32,514 nucleotides of DNA from CAADGY01 sp900696665 (GTDB taxonomy: Bacteria > Acidobacteriota > Terriglobia > Bryobacterales > Bryobacteraceae), in contig JAPSFM010000055.1 of the NCBI GenBank assembly GCA_035063885.1, positions 1 through 32,514 on the forward strand, given 5' to 3'. The position numbers were made by a program, and so were the translations under genes. Under the pieces are notes generated by a model. That model had not been told where the DNA came from. It was given only the letters and a program-made list of their open reading frames with translations, and did no database searches. This document shows, one piece after another, positions 8,647 to 16,368 of the stretch; position 1 is the first letter of the stretch; each line of letters begins with the position of its first letter.

Positions 8647-9939
8647 ATGCATGATCTTCCCTACTTTCGCTCCAATCTCGACTCTATAGCAGCCCGTCTG
8701 GCTACTCGAGGATTCGACCTGGACCTGCGGCAGTTTCGCGACCTCGATGCCCGGCGGCGTTCGGCGTTGACGGAAAGCGAAAGCATGAAGGCGCGGCGCA
8801 ACGCTGAGACGGCTGAAATCGGCAAGCTGCGGCGCGAGGGAGCGGATACCTCCGAGCGCCAGCGCAAGGTGCGCGAGATCGGCGAGAGAATTTCCGAACT
8901 CGAAGAGAGCGTGAAAACGCTGGACGAAGAGTTCCGCGAGATGCTTGCCGGTATTCCGAATCTCCCACATGAATCCGTACCCGTTGGCCGCAACGAAAGC
9001 GAGAACGTGGAGGTACGCCGCACCGGGCAGCCACGCGAATTCGGGTTCGAACCGAAGGCGCATTGGGACCTGGGACCGGAACTCGGCATACTCGACATGA
9101 AGAGGGCCGCCAAGATAACCGGCGCGCGGTTTGCCGTGTACATGGGTTTTGGCGCGCGTCTGGAACGCGCACTGACGAATTTCATGCTCGACGTTCACAC
9201 CCGCGAGCACGGTTACACGGAGGTGCTGCCTCCCTTCCTCGTGAACTCGGCGAGCCTGTTTGGGACCGGACAGCTCCCCAAATTCGCCGAAGATCAGTTC
9301 AAAATCGAGGGGTGGGATTTGTGGATGATTCCTACGGCGGAAGTGCCGGTCACGAATCTCTACCGCGAAGAAACATTGGAAGCGGACTCGCTTCCCATTC
9401 ATCTCTGTGCCTATTCGGCTTGTTTCCGGAGCGAAGCCGGAGCCTATGGTAAAGACGTACGCGGTATCATCCGGCAGCATCAGTTTCAGAAAGTGGAACT
9501 GGTGAAGTTTACGAAGCCCGAAGAAAGCTATACCGAACTCGAGAAGTTGACGGCCGACGCGGAGGATATCCTGGTGCGCCTGGGATTGCCGTTTCGAACG
9601 GTGGCTCTGTGCACAGGCGACCTGGGCTTCTCGTCGGCGAAGACGTATGACATCGAGGTTTGGCTGCCCGGACTGAACGCGTATAAGGAAATTTCGTCCT
9701 GCTCGAATTTCGAGGCCTTCCAGGCACGGCGGGCCTCCATCCGGTTCCGTTCCGGTAAGAAATCCGAGCCCGTCCACACACTGAATGGCAGCGGTCTTGC
9801 CGTTGGCCGTACGTGGGTGGCCATCGTGGAAAATTTCCAACAGGCGGACGGCAGCGTAATCGTTCCCGCTGCACTGCGACCATACTTGAATGCCGAGGTC
9901 ATCCGGACCGGCGGATCGAACGGACCGGTGATCAGTTAG
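8647..9939 (+). CDS. serS: Seryl-tRNA synthetase
   Basis: Class II aminoacyl-tRNA synthetase that charges tRNA-Ser. At 430 aa it has the usual length. The N-terminal ~110 residues form the charged antiparallel coiled-coil arm that binds the tRNA long variable arm (KARRNAETAEIGKLRRE to KTLDEEFREMLAGIPN). Motif 2 begins at C259-F-R261-S-E-A-G and continues IIRQHQFQKVE. Motif 3 is G381-S-G-L-A-V-G-R388 and continues TWVAIVENFQ. The start MHDLPYFRSN aligns with family N-termini. An in-frame ATG at 8620 and a GTG at 8566 are possible longer starts. The gene is divergent from the E1 gene with about 80 bp between the chosen starts, so the promoters must overlap or nearly so. Confidence 0.96.
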   Translation: MHDLPYFRSNLDSIAARLATRGFDLDLRQFRDLDARRRSALTESESMKARRNAETAEIGKLRREGADTSERQRKVREIGERISELEESVKTLDEEFREMLAGIPNLPHESVPVGRNESENVEVRRTGQPREFGFEPKAHWDLGPELGILDMKRAAKITGARFAVYMGFGARLERALTNFMLDVHTREHGYTEVLPPFLVNSASLFGTGQLPKFAEDQFKIEGWDLWMIPTAEVPVTNLYREETLEADSLPIHLCAYSACFRSEAGAYGKDVRGIIRQHQFQKVELVKFTKPEESYTELEKLTADAEDILVRLGLPFRTVALCTGDLGFSSAKTYDIEVWLPGLNAYKEISSCSNFEAFQARRASIRFRSGKKSEPVHTLNGSGLAVGRTWVAIVENFQQADGSVIVPAALRPYLNAEVIRTGGSNGPVIS

Positions 9940-10134
9940 GTGACCGCTTGCTACCCCGTGAACCGTTCACAGATGTTGTTTCACCACTGATTCCCTTGTT
10001 GTTTGTTCTGCTTAGACGGAATAATGGGCTCCCGCCCCGGAATGGGTTTCCCGCCGCGGCAGTAAACTGAAGCCGGATGGAGGCCGTATTCGGCGGCCTC
10101 GGCCGCAAAATCTTCACAACAACATGGGGGTTCA
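9940..10134. other. Intergenic leader with a palindrome and a hairpin
   Basis: No gene is seen between serS and the exported protein. A perfect palindrome GTGAAC-C-GTTCAC lies at 9958-9970, just after serS. A TAAACT box at 10063-10068 could be a -10 element for the next gene, but no matching -35 is visible. A perfect 7-bp hairpin (GAGGCCG at 10080-10086 with CGGCCTC at 10094-10100) falls in what would then be the leader. No T run follows it, so it does not look like a terminator. Confidence 0.4.
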
Positions 10135-10776
10135 ATGTTTCGTTCAGCACGCATCTTCTGCCTATGGAGCTTATTGGCTTTCCCGGCGTTATCCGCGCCG
10201 CCGCTGACCACCATCCAGGACGTTTTGTATAACGCGGATGGTTCGCGTTTCACCGGTCTGGTGTTTATTGAGTGGAAGAGCTTCCAGGCTGGCGACGCTT
10301 CGAATGTCCCGACCCAGTCGATGACCGTTAAGATCGTAAACGGCATCCTGCTGGTGAAGCTGGTGCCGACTACGAATGCATCCGCGGGCGCCTACTACAG
10401 CGTGCGCTATAACAGCGACGGCAAAGCGCAGTTCACAGAGCGGTGGGCTGTTTCGCCGAGTGCTATACCGTTGAAGCTGCGCGATATCCGAATCTCCAGC
10501 ACAGCGGTCCTTCCGCCGGATCCCGTGATGGAATCGATCCCGGAATTCGCCGATTCCGAAACGCCCGCCGGTTCCATTGACGGTGCGAACGCATCTTTCA
10601 CACTCGCCTTTGCTCCGTTGCCGGCTGCCAGCCTTTTGCTGTACCGTAACGGGCTGCTCCAAAGGCAAGGATCCGATTACACGCTTAGCGGCAAGAACAT
10701 TCTGTTCGTAGCAGCGTCGGTGCCGGCTGCCGGCGACACGCTGGTCGCTTTTTATCGCTACCCCCGAGTTGATTGA
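10135..10776 (+). CDS. Unrecognised exported protein, two beta-rich segments
   Basis: A 213-aa predicted secreted protein with a signal peptide over residues ~1-20 (FCLWSLLAFPALSA). The first segment (DVLYNADGSRFTGLVFIEW, YYSVRYNSDGKAQFTERWAV) looks like a small beta-sandwich. After a Pro/Glu linker, the C-terminal ~75 residues (ETPAGSIDGANASFTLAF, LLLYRNGLLQRQGSDYTLSG, DTLVAFYRYP) resemble the repeated beta domain often found in phage tail-fibre and acidobacterial surface proteins. No enzyme motif is visible. A GGGGG ribosome site lies 5 nt before the ATG. Function is unknown; an extracellular structural or binding role is inferred. Confidence 0.75.
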   Translation: MFRSARIFCLWSLLAFPALSAPPLTTIQDVLYNADGSRFTGLVFIEWKSFQAGDASNVPTQSMTVKIVNGILLVKLVPTTNASAGAYYSVRYNSDGKAQFTERWAVSPSAIPLKLRDIRISSTAVLPPDPVMESIPEFADSETPAGSIDGANASFTLAFAPLPAASLLLYRNGLLQRQGSDYTLSGKNILFVAASVPAAGDTLVAFYRYPRVD

Positions 10777-10828
10777 TGGACGTCCGCTGCTCACCGGTCC
10801 TATTGGTACCAAACGCGGGCCACGAAAC

Positions 10829-10857
10829 TTGTTTTGCTGACGTAACGTCGTTATATT
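10829..10857 (+). promoter_or_regulatory. Promoter with overlapping palindromes in the spacer
   Basis: TTGTTT (10829-10834) and TATATT (10852-10857) are separated by exactly 17 bp, fitting a sigma-70-type promoter for the gene at 10902. Two overlapping perfect palindromes lie in and next to the spacer: GACGT-A-ACGTC (10839-10849) and TAACG-T-CGTTA (10843-10853). They could be a repressor site, but no regulator gene is adjacent. Confidence 0.4.
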
Positions 10858-10901
10858 CGGAAGTAGTAGGGTTCTGTACCCGGTCTTAGAGGGACACGGC
10901 G

Positions 10902-11516
10902 ATGGATATTGTAGGTGACCGCAGTTTCGTCGAGATACCCGGCGATAAGACACACGAACTCCCACCGCTCTTGATCCGCGCAAAGAAAATTGTCAACAGC
11001 CTGGACCGCACCCTGGAGATGGCCGGCGATATCGTCGAGAGCGAAGAGATGATTGCCGCCTTGCCGCTGGATGAAAACACGAAGCTTGATTTCGAACGCC
11101 GCCGCATGGATCTCGCGCTGAACCTGGTAGAGCAGTATATGAACCTGGTCAGCCACTGGCAATGGGGCGATTCGATTCTCGAATGGATCCGGCAATGCGA
11201 AACGACGTTTGATACGCGTACGGATCTGCGCCGTCTCCTGCGCACGGATGTGTGGCCGCACGCCGGACGAAGCAGTTTTGTCACGCTGCTGGCCGACAAG
11301 CATATACAGCCGGAAGGTGTGCCGCTGGCCGAAGCTGTGGGCTTGCGCCTGACGTTTCGCCAGCCTCCTCCGCTGGCGTGCTTCTCTAATCAATTCCTTC
11401 TGTTTCTGAATTCGCGCGTGGCGGTGTCCGCCTATGATACCTGGGCGAGTTTGAGTCCGGCTCCCGTGTCTTCGTTGCCTCCCGAGCGGTTCTCTTTTCA
11501 GGTTCGTGAGTACTGA
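10902..11516 (+). CDS. Unrecognised cytoplasmic protein (204 aa), paralogue-like to 3916-4533
   Basis: I do not recognise a family. There is no signal peptide. The middle is helical and acidic (residues ~25-85), followed by G89-D-S-I-L-E-W95-I-R-Q-C99 with L109-R-R, then a GLRLTF...SNQF stretch. These match, in order and local spacing, the 205-aa protein at 3916-4533, and both carry LPPL near the N-terminus. The shared W-I-x-Q-C core suggests a structural or binding motif. A plausible promoter at 10829-10857 would give a leader of about 40 nt. The gene converges on the S9 peptidase with 14 bp between stops. Confidence 0.75.
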   Translation: MDIVGDRSFVEIPGDKTHELPPLLIRAKKIVNSLDRTLEMAGDIVESEEMIAALPLDENTKLDFERRRMDLALNLVEQYMNLVSHWQWGDSILEWIRQCETTFDTRTDLRRLLRTDVWPHAGRSSFVTLLADKHIQPEGVPLAEAVGLRLTFRQPPPLACFSNQFLLFLNSRVAVSAYDTWASLSPAPVSSLPPERFSFQVREY

Positions 11517-11530
11517 AGCGCCGCCAGCGA

Positions 11531-13675
11531 TTACTTCAATGTCTGTTCGAAGAAGGCGATCATCGCCTCCCGCATGTGCTGCGATGCACTTCCCGCAACG
11601 TGATGGGCTTTTTGCGGATAGAGCATCAGGTCGAACGGTTTACCGGCCTCTTGCAGTTCGTTCAGCATCTGCACCGTGTTCTGAAAGAGAACGTTGTCAT
11701 CTTCGATGTTGTGCACAAGCATCAGGCTGGCCTTCAGATTCGCGGCATAGTGAACTGGCGAACTCTCCCGGTATCCGGCTTCGTTTTCGGACGGTAGCCC
11801 GAGGTACCGTTCAGTGTAGATCGTGTCGTAGTTGCGCCAATCCGTAACGGGAGCGCCCGCAATCCCCGCACGGAAAAGATCCGGGGCGTGCAGCAACGCG
11901 TATAGCGTCATGAATCCACCGTAACTCCATCCGGAAATACCAATGCGGCCGGCATCCACGAATCCGGTTTCCACCAGATGCCGGACTCCTGCTTCCTGGT
12001 CTTCGAGCTCCTGCTTCCCAAAGCGCCGGTATAAGCGTGTTTCCCAGGCGTGCCCGCGCCCGGCCGTGCCGCGGTTGTCGAGTTGCCACACGACGAATCC
12101 ACGATGGGCGAGCGCTTGTTCCCACTTGAGGCCCATCCACTGGTTCAACACACTCTGAGCGTGAGGCCCGCCATAGACCAGAACGATAGCCGGGTACTTA
12201 CGCCCGCTTTCGAATCCAGCCGGCTTGATAAGACGTGAGTACAGCGTTGCTCCGTCACTGGCTTTGACTGTCACAATTTCCACAGGCAGAAATTCGTATT
12301 CCTCCGCCAATCTTCGGCCCATATCCCCGATTATCCCGGTCTGGTCTCCGCTGGCCTTGTGCACTGCTGTCTGCGGCGGCTCGCTCAGGCTGGAGTGCGT
12401 GTCGACATAGTACCCGCAGCCCGGACCCATCGACACCGTGTGCGTACCCGCCGCCTTCGTGATCCTCTCTGGTGGAGCGCCATTCAGCCCAACCCGGTAC
12501 AGGTGCCGCTCGAGAGGGCTTGCCTGGGTAGAGACGTAATAAATTTCACCGGAACCGCCATCCACACAAGCAACGTCTTTCACCTCCCAATCACCCTTGG
12601 TCAATTGGTGGACTCCGTCGGGCGAGTAGAGATAAAGGTGCCGGTACCCGGACCGCTCGCTTGGCCATAGGAACCTGTCGCCGGACAAAAATGTCAGGCC
12701 ATCCGCCAGGTTCACCCAGTAGGGATCGGTCTCTTCCAGCATCACCCGTGACCGGCCCGTTTCGATATCGGACGAGATCAACGTCAGGCGGTTCTGCACG
12801 CGGTTCAGCCGTTGAACCGCGACGAATCGCGAATCCGGCAGCCAATCCAACCTCGCGTACAGATGATCGCGTGTCTGCCCCAGGTGCAGCCACAAAGTCC
12901 TTCCGCCGCCCGCCGGGACGATTCCAACACGCACATCCGCGTTAGGAGTGCCGGCTTTCGGATACCGCTGTGGTTCGAGGATGGCGTTCAGGCCGAGCAA
13001 GTCCACCTGCGGATAAATCATTTCGCGGCTCACATCGAACTGCATATACGCGATGCTCCGCGAGTCGGGAGACCACCAGTGCGCTGTGCCGATTTCAAGT
13101 TCTTCCGGATACACCCAATCGAGGCGTGCGTTCCACAGCGTAGAGGAAGCGTCGTGTGTGAGCCGGATGGTCTCGCCGGATTCGATGTCCATCACGTACA
13201 ACTCGTTCGCGCGCCGGAAGGAAACGCGGCGTCCGTCCGGCGACACCGTGGGATCCGCTTCCCGTTCCGGGGTCGCTGTAAGCTGGCGATATCCGCCGGC
13301 TGCGACGTTCCATAGAAACAGATCTCCGCCGGCACTGATTAATAACTGTTTGCCATCAGGCAGCCACTGAAGCCGCCGCTCCCGTACGCGCCGGTTCTGA
13401 AATGCGAACGGCCGTTCCTTGGGCACGGCGGTTGCGTGCCTCTCCAATGGTTCGACCGCCGTCAATTGCCGTTCACGGCCGCTGGTTGCATCGTAGAGGC
13501 GCAACTCGCCGCGGCGTTCATATACGAATGCCCCTCCATTGGGTGCCCACACGGGCTCGATGGGCTGCTCCGAAGCGGCATCGCTCGAAAGAGCCTCGAT
13601 GCTCACCGGCTTTTTCGCAAACACGGCGGAAAAGCAAACCACTAACAGCAGGACCGGTGCATGAAATCGCGGCAT
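11531..13675 (-). CDS. Exported S9 family peptidase, dipeptidyl-peptidase IV type
   Basis: A 714-aa prolyl-dipeptidase-like serine peptidase. A signal peptide covers about residues 1-20 (HAPVLLLVVCFSAVFA). Residues ~30-470 form the DPPIV-N beta-propeller with repeated W-x-P-D-G/S-R blades. DWVYPEELEIG carries the Glu pair that in DPP-IV holds the substrate amino terminus. The alpha/beta-hydrolase domain follows, with the triad S584 (GWSYGG), D660 (EDDNVLF) and H692 (AHHVAG). It likely releases dipeptides (typically Xaa-Pro) from peptides in the periplasm. The ATG at 13675 is chosen because it gives the signal peptide; an upstream in-frame start adds 38 residues of non-signal sequence. It is divergent from the RNase gene, with 63 bp between starts. 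Confidence 0.94.
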   Translation of the reverse strand: MPRFHAPVLLLVVCFSAVFAKKPVSIEALSSDAASEQPIEPVWAPNGGAFVYERRGELRLYDATSGRERQLTAVEPLERHATAVPKERPFAFQNRRVRERRLQWLPDGKQLLISAGGDLFLWNVAAGGYRQLTATPEREADPTVSPDGRRVSFRRANELYVMDIESGETIRLTHDASSTLWNARLDWVYPEELEIGTAHWWSPDSRSIAYMQFDVSREMIYPQVDLLGLNAILEPQRYPKAGTPNADVRVGIVPAGGGRTLWLHLGQTRDHLYARLDWLPDSRFVAVQRLNRVQNRLTLISSDIETGRSRVMLEETDPYWVNLADGLTFLSGDRFLWPSERSGYRHLYLYSPDGVHQLTKGDWEVKDVACVDGGSGEIYYVSTQASPLERHLYRVGLNGAPPERITKAAGTHTVSMGPGCGYYVDTHSSLSEPPQTAVHKASGDQTGIIGDMGRRLAEEYEFLPVEIVTVKASDGATLYSRLIKPAGFESGRKYPAIVLVYGGPHAQSVLNQWMGLKWEQALAHRGFVVWQLDNRGTAGRGHAWETRLYRRFGKQELEDQEAGVRHLVETGFVDAGRIGISGWSYGGFMTLYALLHAPDLFRAGIAGAPVTDWRNYDTIYTERYLGLPSENEAGYRESSPVHYAANLKASLMLVHNIEDDNVLFQNTVQMLNELQEAGKPFDLMLYPQKAHHVAGSASQHMREAMIAFFEQTLK

Positions 13676-13738
13676 GGCAGTACCGATTTTAGCGTGCCTG
13701 TCTCGGTGTGCATTTCGGATGTGGGATTCTGGAGTTTC

Positions 13739-15151
13739 ATGAAACTGACCTTTTGGGGTGCGGCACAAACTGTAACAGGATCGATGCACGAACTGGAGGT
13801 GAACGGAAGGCGGGTCCTTCTCGATTGCGGGCTATATCAGGGCCGGCGGAAGGAAGCGCAGGAGCGCAATGCGAATTTCCCTTTTCGTGCTTCGAGTGTA
13901 GATGCGGTGCTGGTTTCGCACGCGCACATCGATCACACGGGCAACCTGCCGACGCTGGTGAAGCAGGGCTTTGCCGGGCCGATCTACTGCACTCCCGCTA
14001 CGGCAGATCTGTGCCGTTCCATGCTGCTCGATTCCGCGTATCTTCAGGAAAGAGATGCCGCATTCTTGAACAAGCGCTTTCACCGCAAGCGTCTCATCGA
14101 CCCAGGTGCCGAGAATGGCGAAATCGAGCCTCTGCACACGGTGGAAGACGCCGAAAAGACGCTGCTGCTGCTGCAAAACGTCTCCCTGCACGAGACGTTC
14201 GAAGTGCTACCCGGTCTGAGCTACCAGATGTACGATGCGGGCCATATCCTGGGCTCGGCCTCGCTGGTGATGAAGGCGAATCACAACGGCCGGGAAGTAC
14301 GCCTGGCGTACTCCGGAGACGTCGGCCGGCCCGGCCTTCCCATCGTGCGAGATCCGGAACCCCTGCCGCCTGTGGACTACCTCATTATGGAAAGCACCTA
14401 CGGAGACCGGCTGCATAAGGAGAATTTCGCGGTCTCCACCAAGCTCGCGGACATTGTCAATCGTACCTGCGCGCGGGGCGGCAAGATCGTCGCTCCGGCG
14501 TTTGCGGTAGGGCGGACACAGCAGCTCGTTCTGTTGCTGCACGAACTGATTAACGCGGGTAGTATCCCGGCAATCCCGATGTTTGTGGATAGCCCGCTTG
14601 CCGTGAACGTGACGGAAGCGTTCCGCCGGCACCCGGAATGTTACGACGATCACGCGCGCACGTACCTGATGAATGGCGAGGATCCGTTCGGGTTCAACCG
14701 CCTGCGTTATATCCGCGATGTCGCGGAGTCCAAGGCGCTGAATGACCTGCACGGCCCGTTCCTGATCATCTCCGCCTCGGGCATGTGCGAAGCGGGACGC
14801 ATTCTGCACCACCTGCGCAATAACATCGCGGATCCGCGAAATACGGTACTGATTACCGGCTACATGGCGGAGAATACGCTCGGCCGTAAAATCGTGGAGA
14901 AATTGCCGGAGGTTCCCATCTTCGGCGAACCCATCCGGCTGCGCGCCGAAGTAGCGAAGTTGAATGAGCTGAGCGCCCATGCCGACCAGCGGGAGTTGCT
15001 CCATTGGATGAAGCCGATGGCGCGTTCCTTGAAGAAAATATTCCTCGTGCACGGTGAGCCGCTTCAATCGTCTGCGCTGGCCAAGATCATTCAGCAGGAA
15101 TTCAATATTGAGGTCGTCATACCCCGGCGGGGAGAGGTCTTTCAGTTGTAA
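13739..15151 (+). CDS. Beta-CASP metallo-beta-lactamase RNase-like protein
   Basis: A 470-aa cytoplasmic metallo-hydrolase of the bacterial YSH1/CPSF73-like group, predicted to cut or trim RNA. The zinc signature is S60-H61-A-H63-I-D65-H66. The metal site continues at AYSGDVGRPG and MESTYGDR. The beta-CASP insertion spans ~residues 230-380 (FVDSPLAVNVTEAFRRHPE). The C-terminal RMMBL motif SAHADQ is at ~420, and SASGMCEAGRILHHL is also present. The start MKLTFWGAAQTVTGS has a GGAG site 5 nt upstream; a longer in-frame start at 13661 runs back through the divergent S9 gene and is unlikely. Whether it acts as an endo- or exonuclease cannot be told. Confidence 0.93.
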   Translation: MKLTFWGAAQTVTGSMHELEVNGRRVLLDCGLYQGRRKEAQERNANFPFRASSVDAVLVSHAHIDHTGNLPTLVKQGFAGPIYCTPATADLCRSMLLDSAYLQERDAAFLNKRFHRKRLIDPGAENGEIEPLHTVEDAEKTLLLLQNVSLHETFEVLPGLSYQMYDAGHILGSASLVMKANHNGREVRLAYSGDVGRPGLPIVRDPEPLPPVDYLIMESTYGDRLHKENFAVSTKLADIVNRTCARGGKIVAPAFAVGRTQQLVLLLHELINAGSIPAIPMFVDSPLAVNVTEAFRRHPECYDDHARTYLMNGEDPFGFNRLRYIRDVAESKALNDLHGPFLIISASGMCEAGRILHHLRNNIADPRNTVLITGYMAENTLGRKIVEKLPEVPIFGEPIRLRAEVAKLNELSAHADQRELLHWMKPMARSLKKIFLVHGEPLQSSALAKIIQQEFNIEVVIPRRGEVFQL

Positions 15152-15227
15152 CGGCGGCCGGGTACCGGTACAGATTCCGTCTTCGATCTATCGACCACTT
15201 GGACCGGCTGGCGTAGCATACGTGCGG

Positions 15228-15566
15228 ATGAAATCGGATCCCATTCATCTTGCGCCGAATCTCGCCTACTCGTTTGTGATCTATTGCTATTTGCAGGGGC
15301 TCGATCTGCTAACAACGCTGGCCCTGCTCTTGCATGGATATCCCGAAGGGAACCCGGTGGTCCGCTTTGCTCTCGAGTATTCCCCTTCCCCGCTGTGGGG
15401 ATTGGCGGCGATGAAGTTGATAGCGATGCTGATCGGCGTTTACTGCTGGCTTGCCAGGCGCGCCAGCGCGCTGCGCAAGGCGAATATCCTGTTTGCCGCC
15501 GCCGTCGCCTGGAACACGTTTGTCGTTCTTCTAGCCGCGGTGCGCATGCCAGGCGGGGCCGGTTAG
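15228..15566 (+). CDS. Small integral membrane protein, DUF5658-like
   Basis: A 112-aa protein with three hydrophobic segments: about residues 13-35 (FVIYCYLQGLDLLTTLALLL), 53-72 (LWGLAAMKLIAMLIGVYCWL) and 85-104 (ILFAAAVAWNTFVVLLAAV). The D-L-L-T-T in the first helix and the E-G-N-P-V turn are typical of the DUF5658 type, whose function is unknown. The start MKSDPIHL is chosen over an upstream in-frame ATG (15054) that lies inside the RNase gene. Its location 76 bp after the RNase gene allows co-transcription. Confidence 0.7.
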   Translation: MKSDPIHLAPNLAYSFVIYCYLQGLDLLTTLALLLHGYPEGNPVVRFALEYSPSPLWGLAAMKLIAMLIGVYCWLARRASALRKANILFAAAVAWNTFVVLLAAVRMPGGAG

Positions 15567-15569
15567 GTT

Positions 15570-15604
15570 GCGGCTCTGTAGCGCAACGATTCTACCTGAG
15601 CCGC
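15570..15604 (+). repeat. Two-part hairpin after the membrane protein gene
   Basis: GCGGCTC (15570-15576) pairs perfectly with GAGCCGC (15598-15604). Inside, GTAG (15578-15581) pairs with CTAC (15592-15595), leaving a 10-nt loop and small bulges. It begins 3 bp after a stop codon between two convergent genes, so it may act as an RNA 3'-end structure. There is no T run, so it is not a standard intrinsic terminator. The rest of 15567-15760 shows nothing else. Confidence 0.45.
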
Positions 15605-15760
15605 ACGCGCCAGCAAACTGAATAACCGGCGGAGACCTCAGACCAAGCCTGTTCGTGCTATCTGCTGTGGTCTTGATGTTGCGGATTGTTTTCGAGTTGC
15701 TGACGATCCAGTCAGAATGTCGAGTCCAAATAGTGCGTTTCTCCAGGACGGCGTACGCTC

Positions 15761-16318
15761 CTAATCGAAAACGATGGAAATCCAATGGGGGTGAGTCAAC
15801 TGCGTACGCCGCCAGTCGCCGCGACGCATGTCTAGTTGTTTGCCGTTGTACTGGAGAATGTCCAACTCGTGAGATGCGGAACGATGCTCATCGCGAGGGT
15901 TGAACATGACTACTTCTTTGGCATCGAGTTCGATATGGGGACGAACGAAGAACAGGTTGTACGACTCGCCGTTCGGCTCGTAGTGGAACCGCTCGATTCC
16001 GACGATCCCCGTGGGGACATCCGGATTTAAGGATTGCAGTGACACCGGATAGTGACCGCGGCGTTGATGGAAGGATTCGATCTCCGCAACAAGGAGGGCG
16101 CTGCTCTGGATAGCCCGTTCGCGACTCCAGATTGCCGCGCTTGGGAGGACGGTGGCCTGGAACGTGACAAGGATGAGGGGCATCCACACAAGGCGGAAGG
16201 GAACCGCGTTGCGCTTGTGGGTAGCATCGGCCGAGTCGTCTCGCGATCGCCACCATAGCGTCCGAATGAGCATGATAGCGCCAAATCCGAGCATCACACC
16301 TACGGAAAGCTGGTTCAC
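15761..16318 (-). CDS. Unrecognised membrane protein (185 aa), possibly 5'-truncated
   Basis: One or two N-terminal transmembrane segments (VGVMLGFGAIMLI at residues ~6-19, LVWMPLILVTFQATVL at ~43-58) are followed by a soluble domain of ~120 residues. This contains RRGHYPVSLQSLNPD, reminiscent of type II pseudopilin or GspG-like soluble parts, but no prepilin peptidase site is visible. I cannot name a family. The GTG start at 16318 has a CCGGAG 7-8 nt upstream. However, both that site and the promoter region lie in an IS21-like end repeat beginning at 16320, so the original start may have been lost. A later ATG at 16294 is an alternative. Confidence 0.6.
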   Translation of the reverse strand: MNQLSVGVMLGFGAIMLIRTLWWRSRDDSADATHKRNAVPFRLVWMPLILVTFQATVLPSAAIWSRERAIQSSALLVAEIESFHQRRGHYPVSLQSLNPDVPTGIVGIERFHYEPNGESYNLFFVRPHIELDAKEVVMFNPRDEHRSASHELDILQYNGKQLDMRRGDWRRTQLTHPHWISIVFD

Positions 16319-16319
16319 G

Positions 16320-16368
16320 TGTCAACTCCGGTTGAAAATTCCCCAAAGTTCCGGTCGAATATTCCCCA
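16320..16368 (+). mobile_element. IS21-like terminal repeat remnant
   Basis: The sequence starts TGTCAAC and contains two adjacent 22-bp imperfect direct repeats (16324-16345 and 16347-16368), 18 of 22 identical, each with a core CCGGT-GA-A-TTCCCCA. On the minus strand this reads GGGGAAT..TTC.ACCGG twice and then TTGACA. Tandem blocks of this kind ending in TTGACA next to a TGT terminus are typical of the ends of IS21-family insertion sequences. No istA/istB gene or second end is recognisable nearby, so only a solo end seems to survive. The family assignment is from memory of such ends, not from a search. Confidence 0.45.

Noticed and set aside
8596..9840. Long minus-strand open frame opposite serS
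   Set aside because: Antisense shadow of a complete seryl-tRNA synthetase; no domain and no sensible start signal.
14207..15067. Minus-strand open frame opposite the beta-CASP RNase
   Set aside because: Antisense to a complete RNase-like gene and without any motif.
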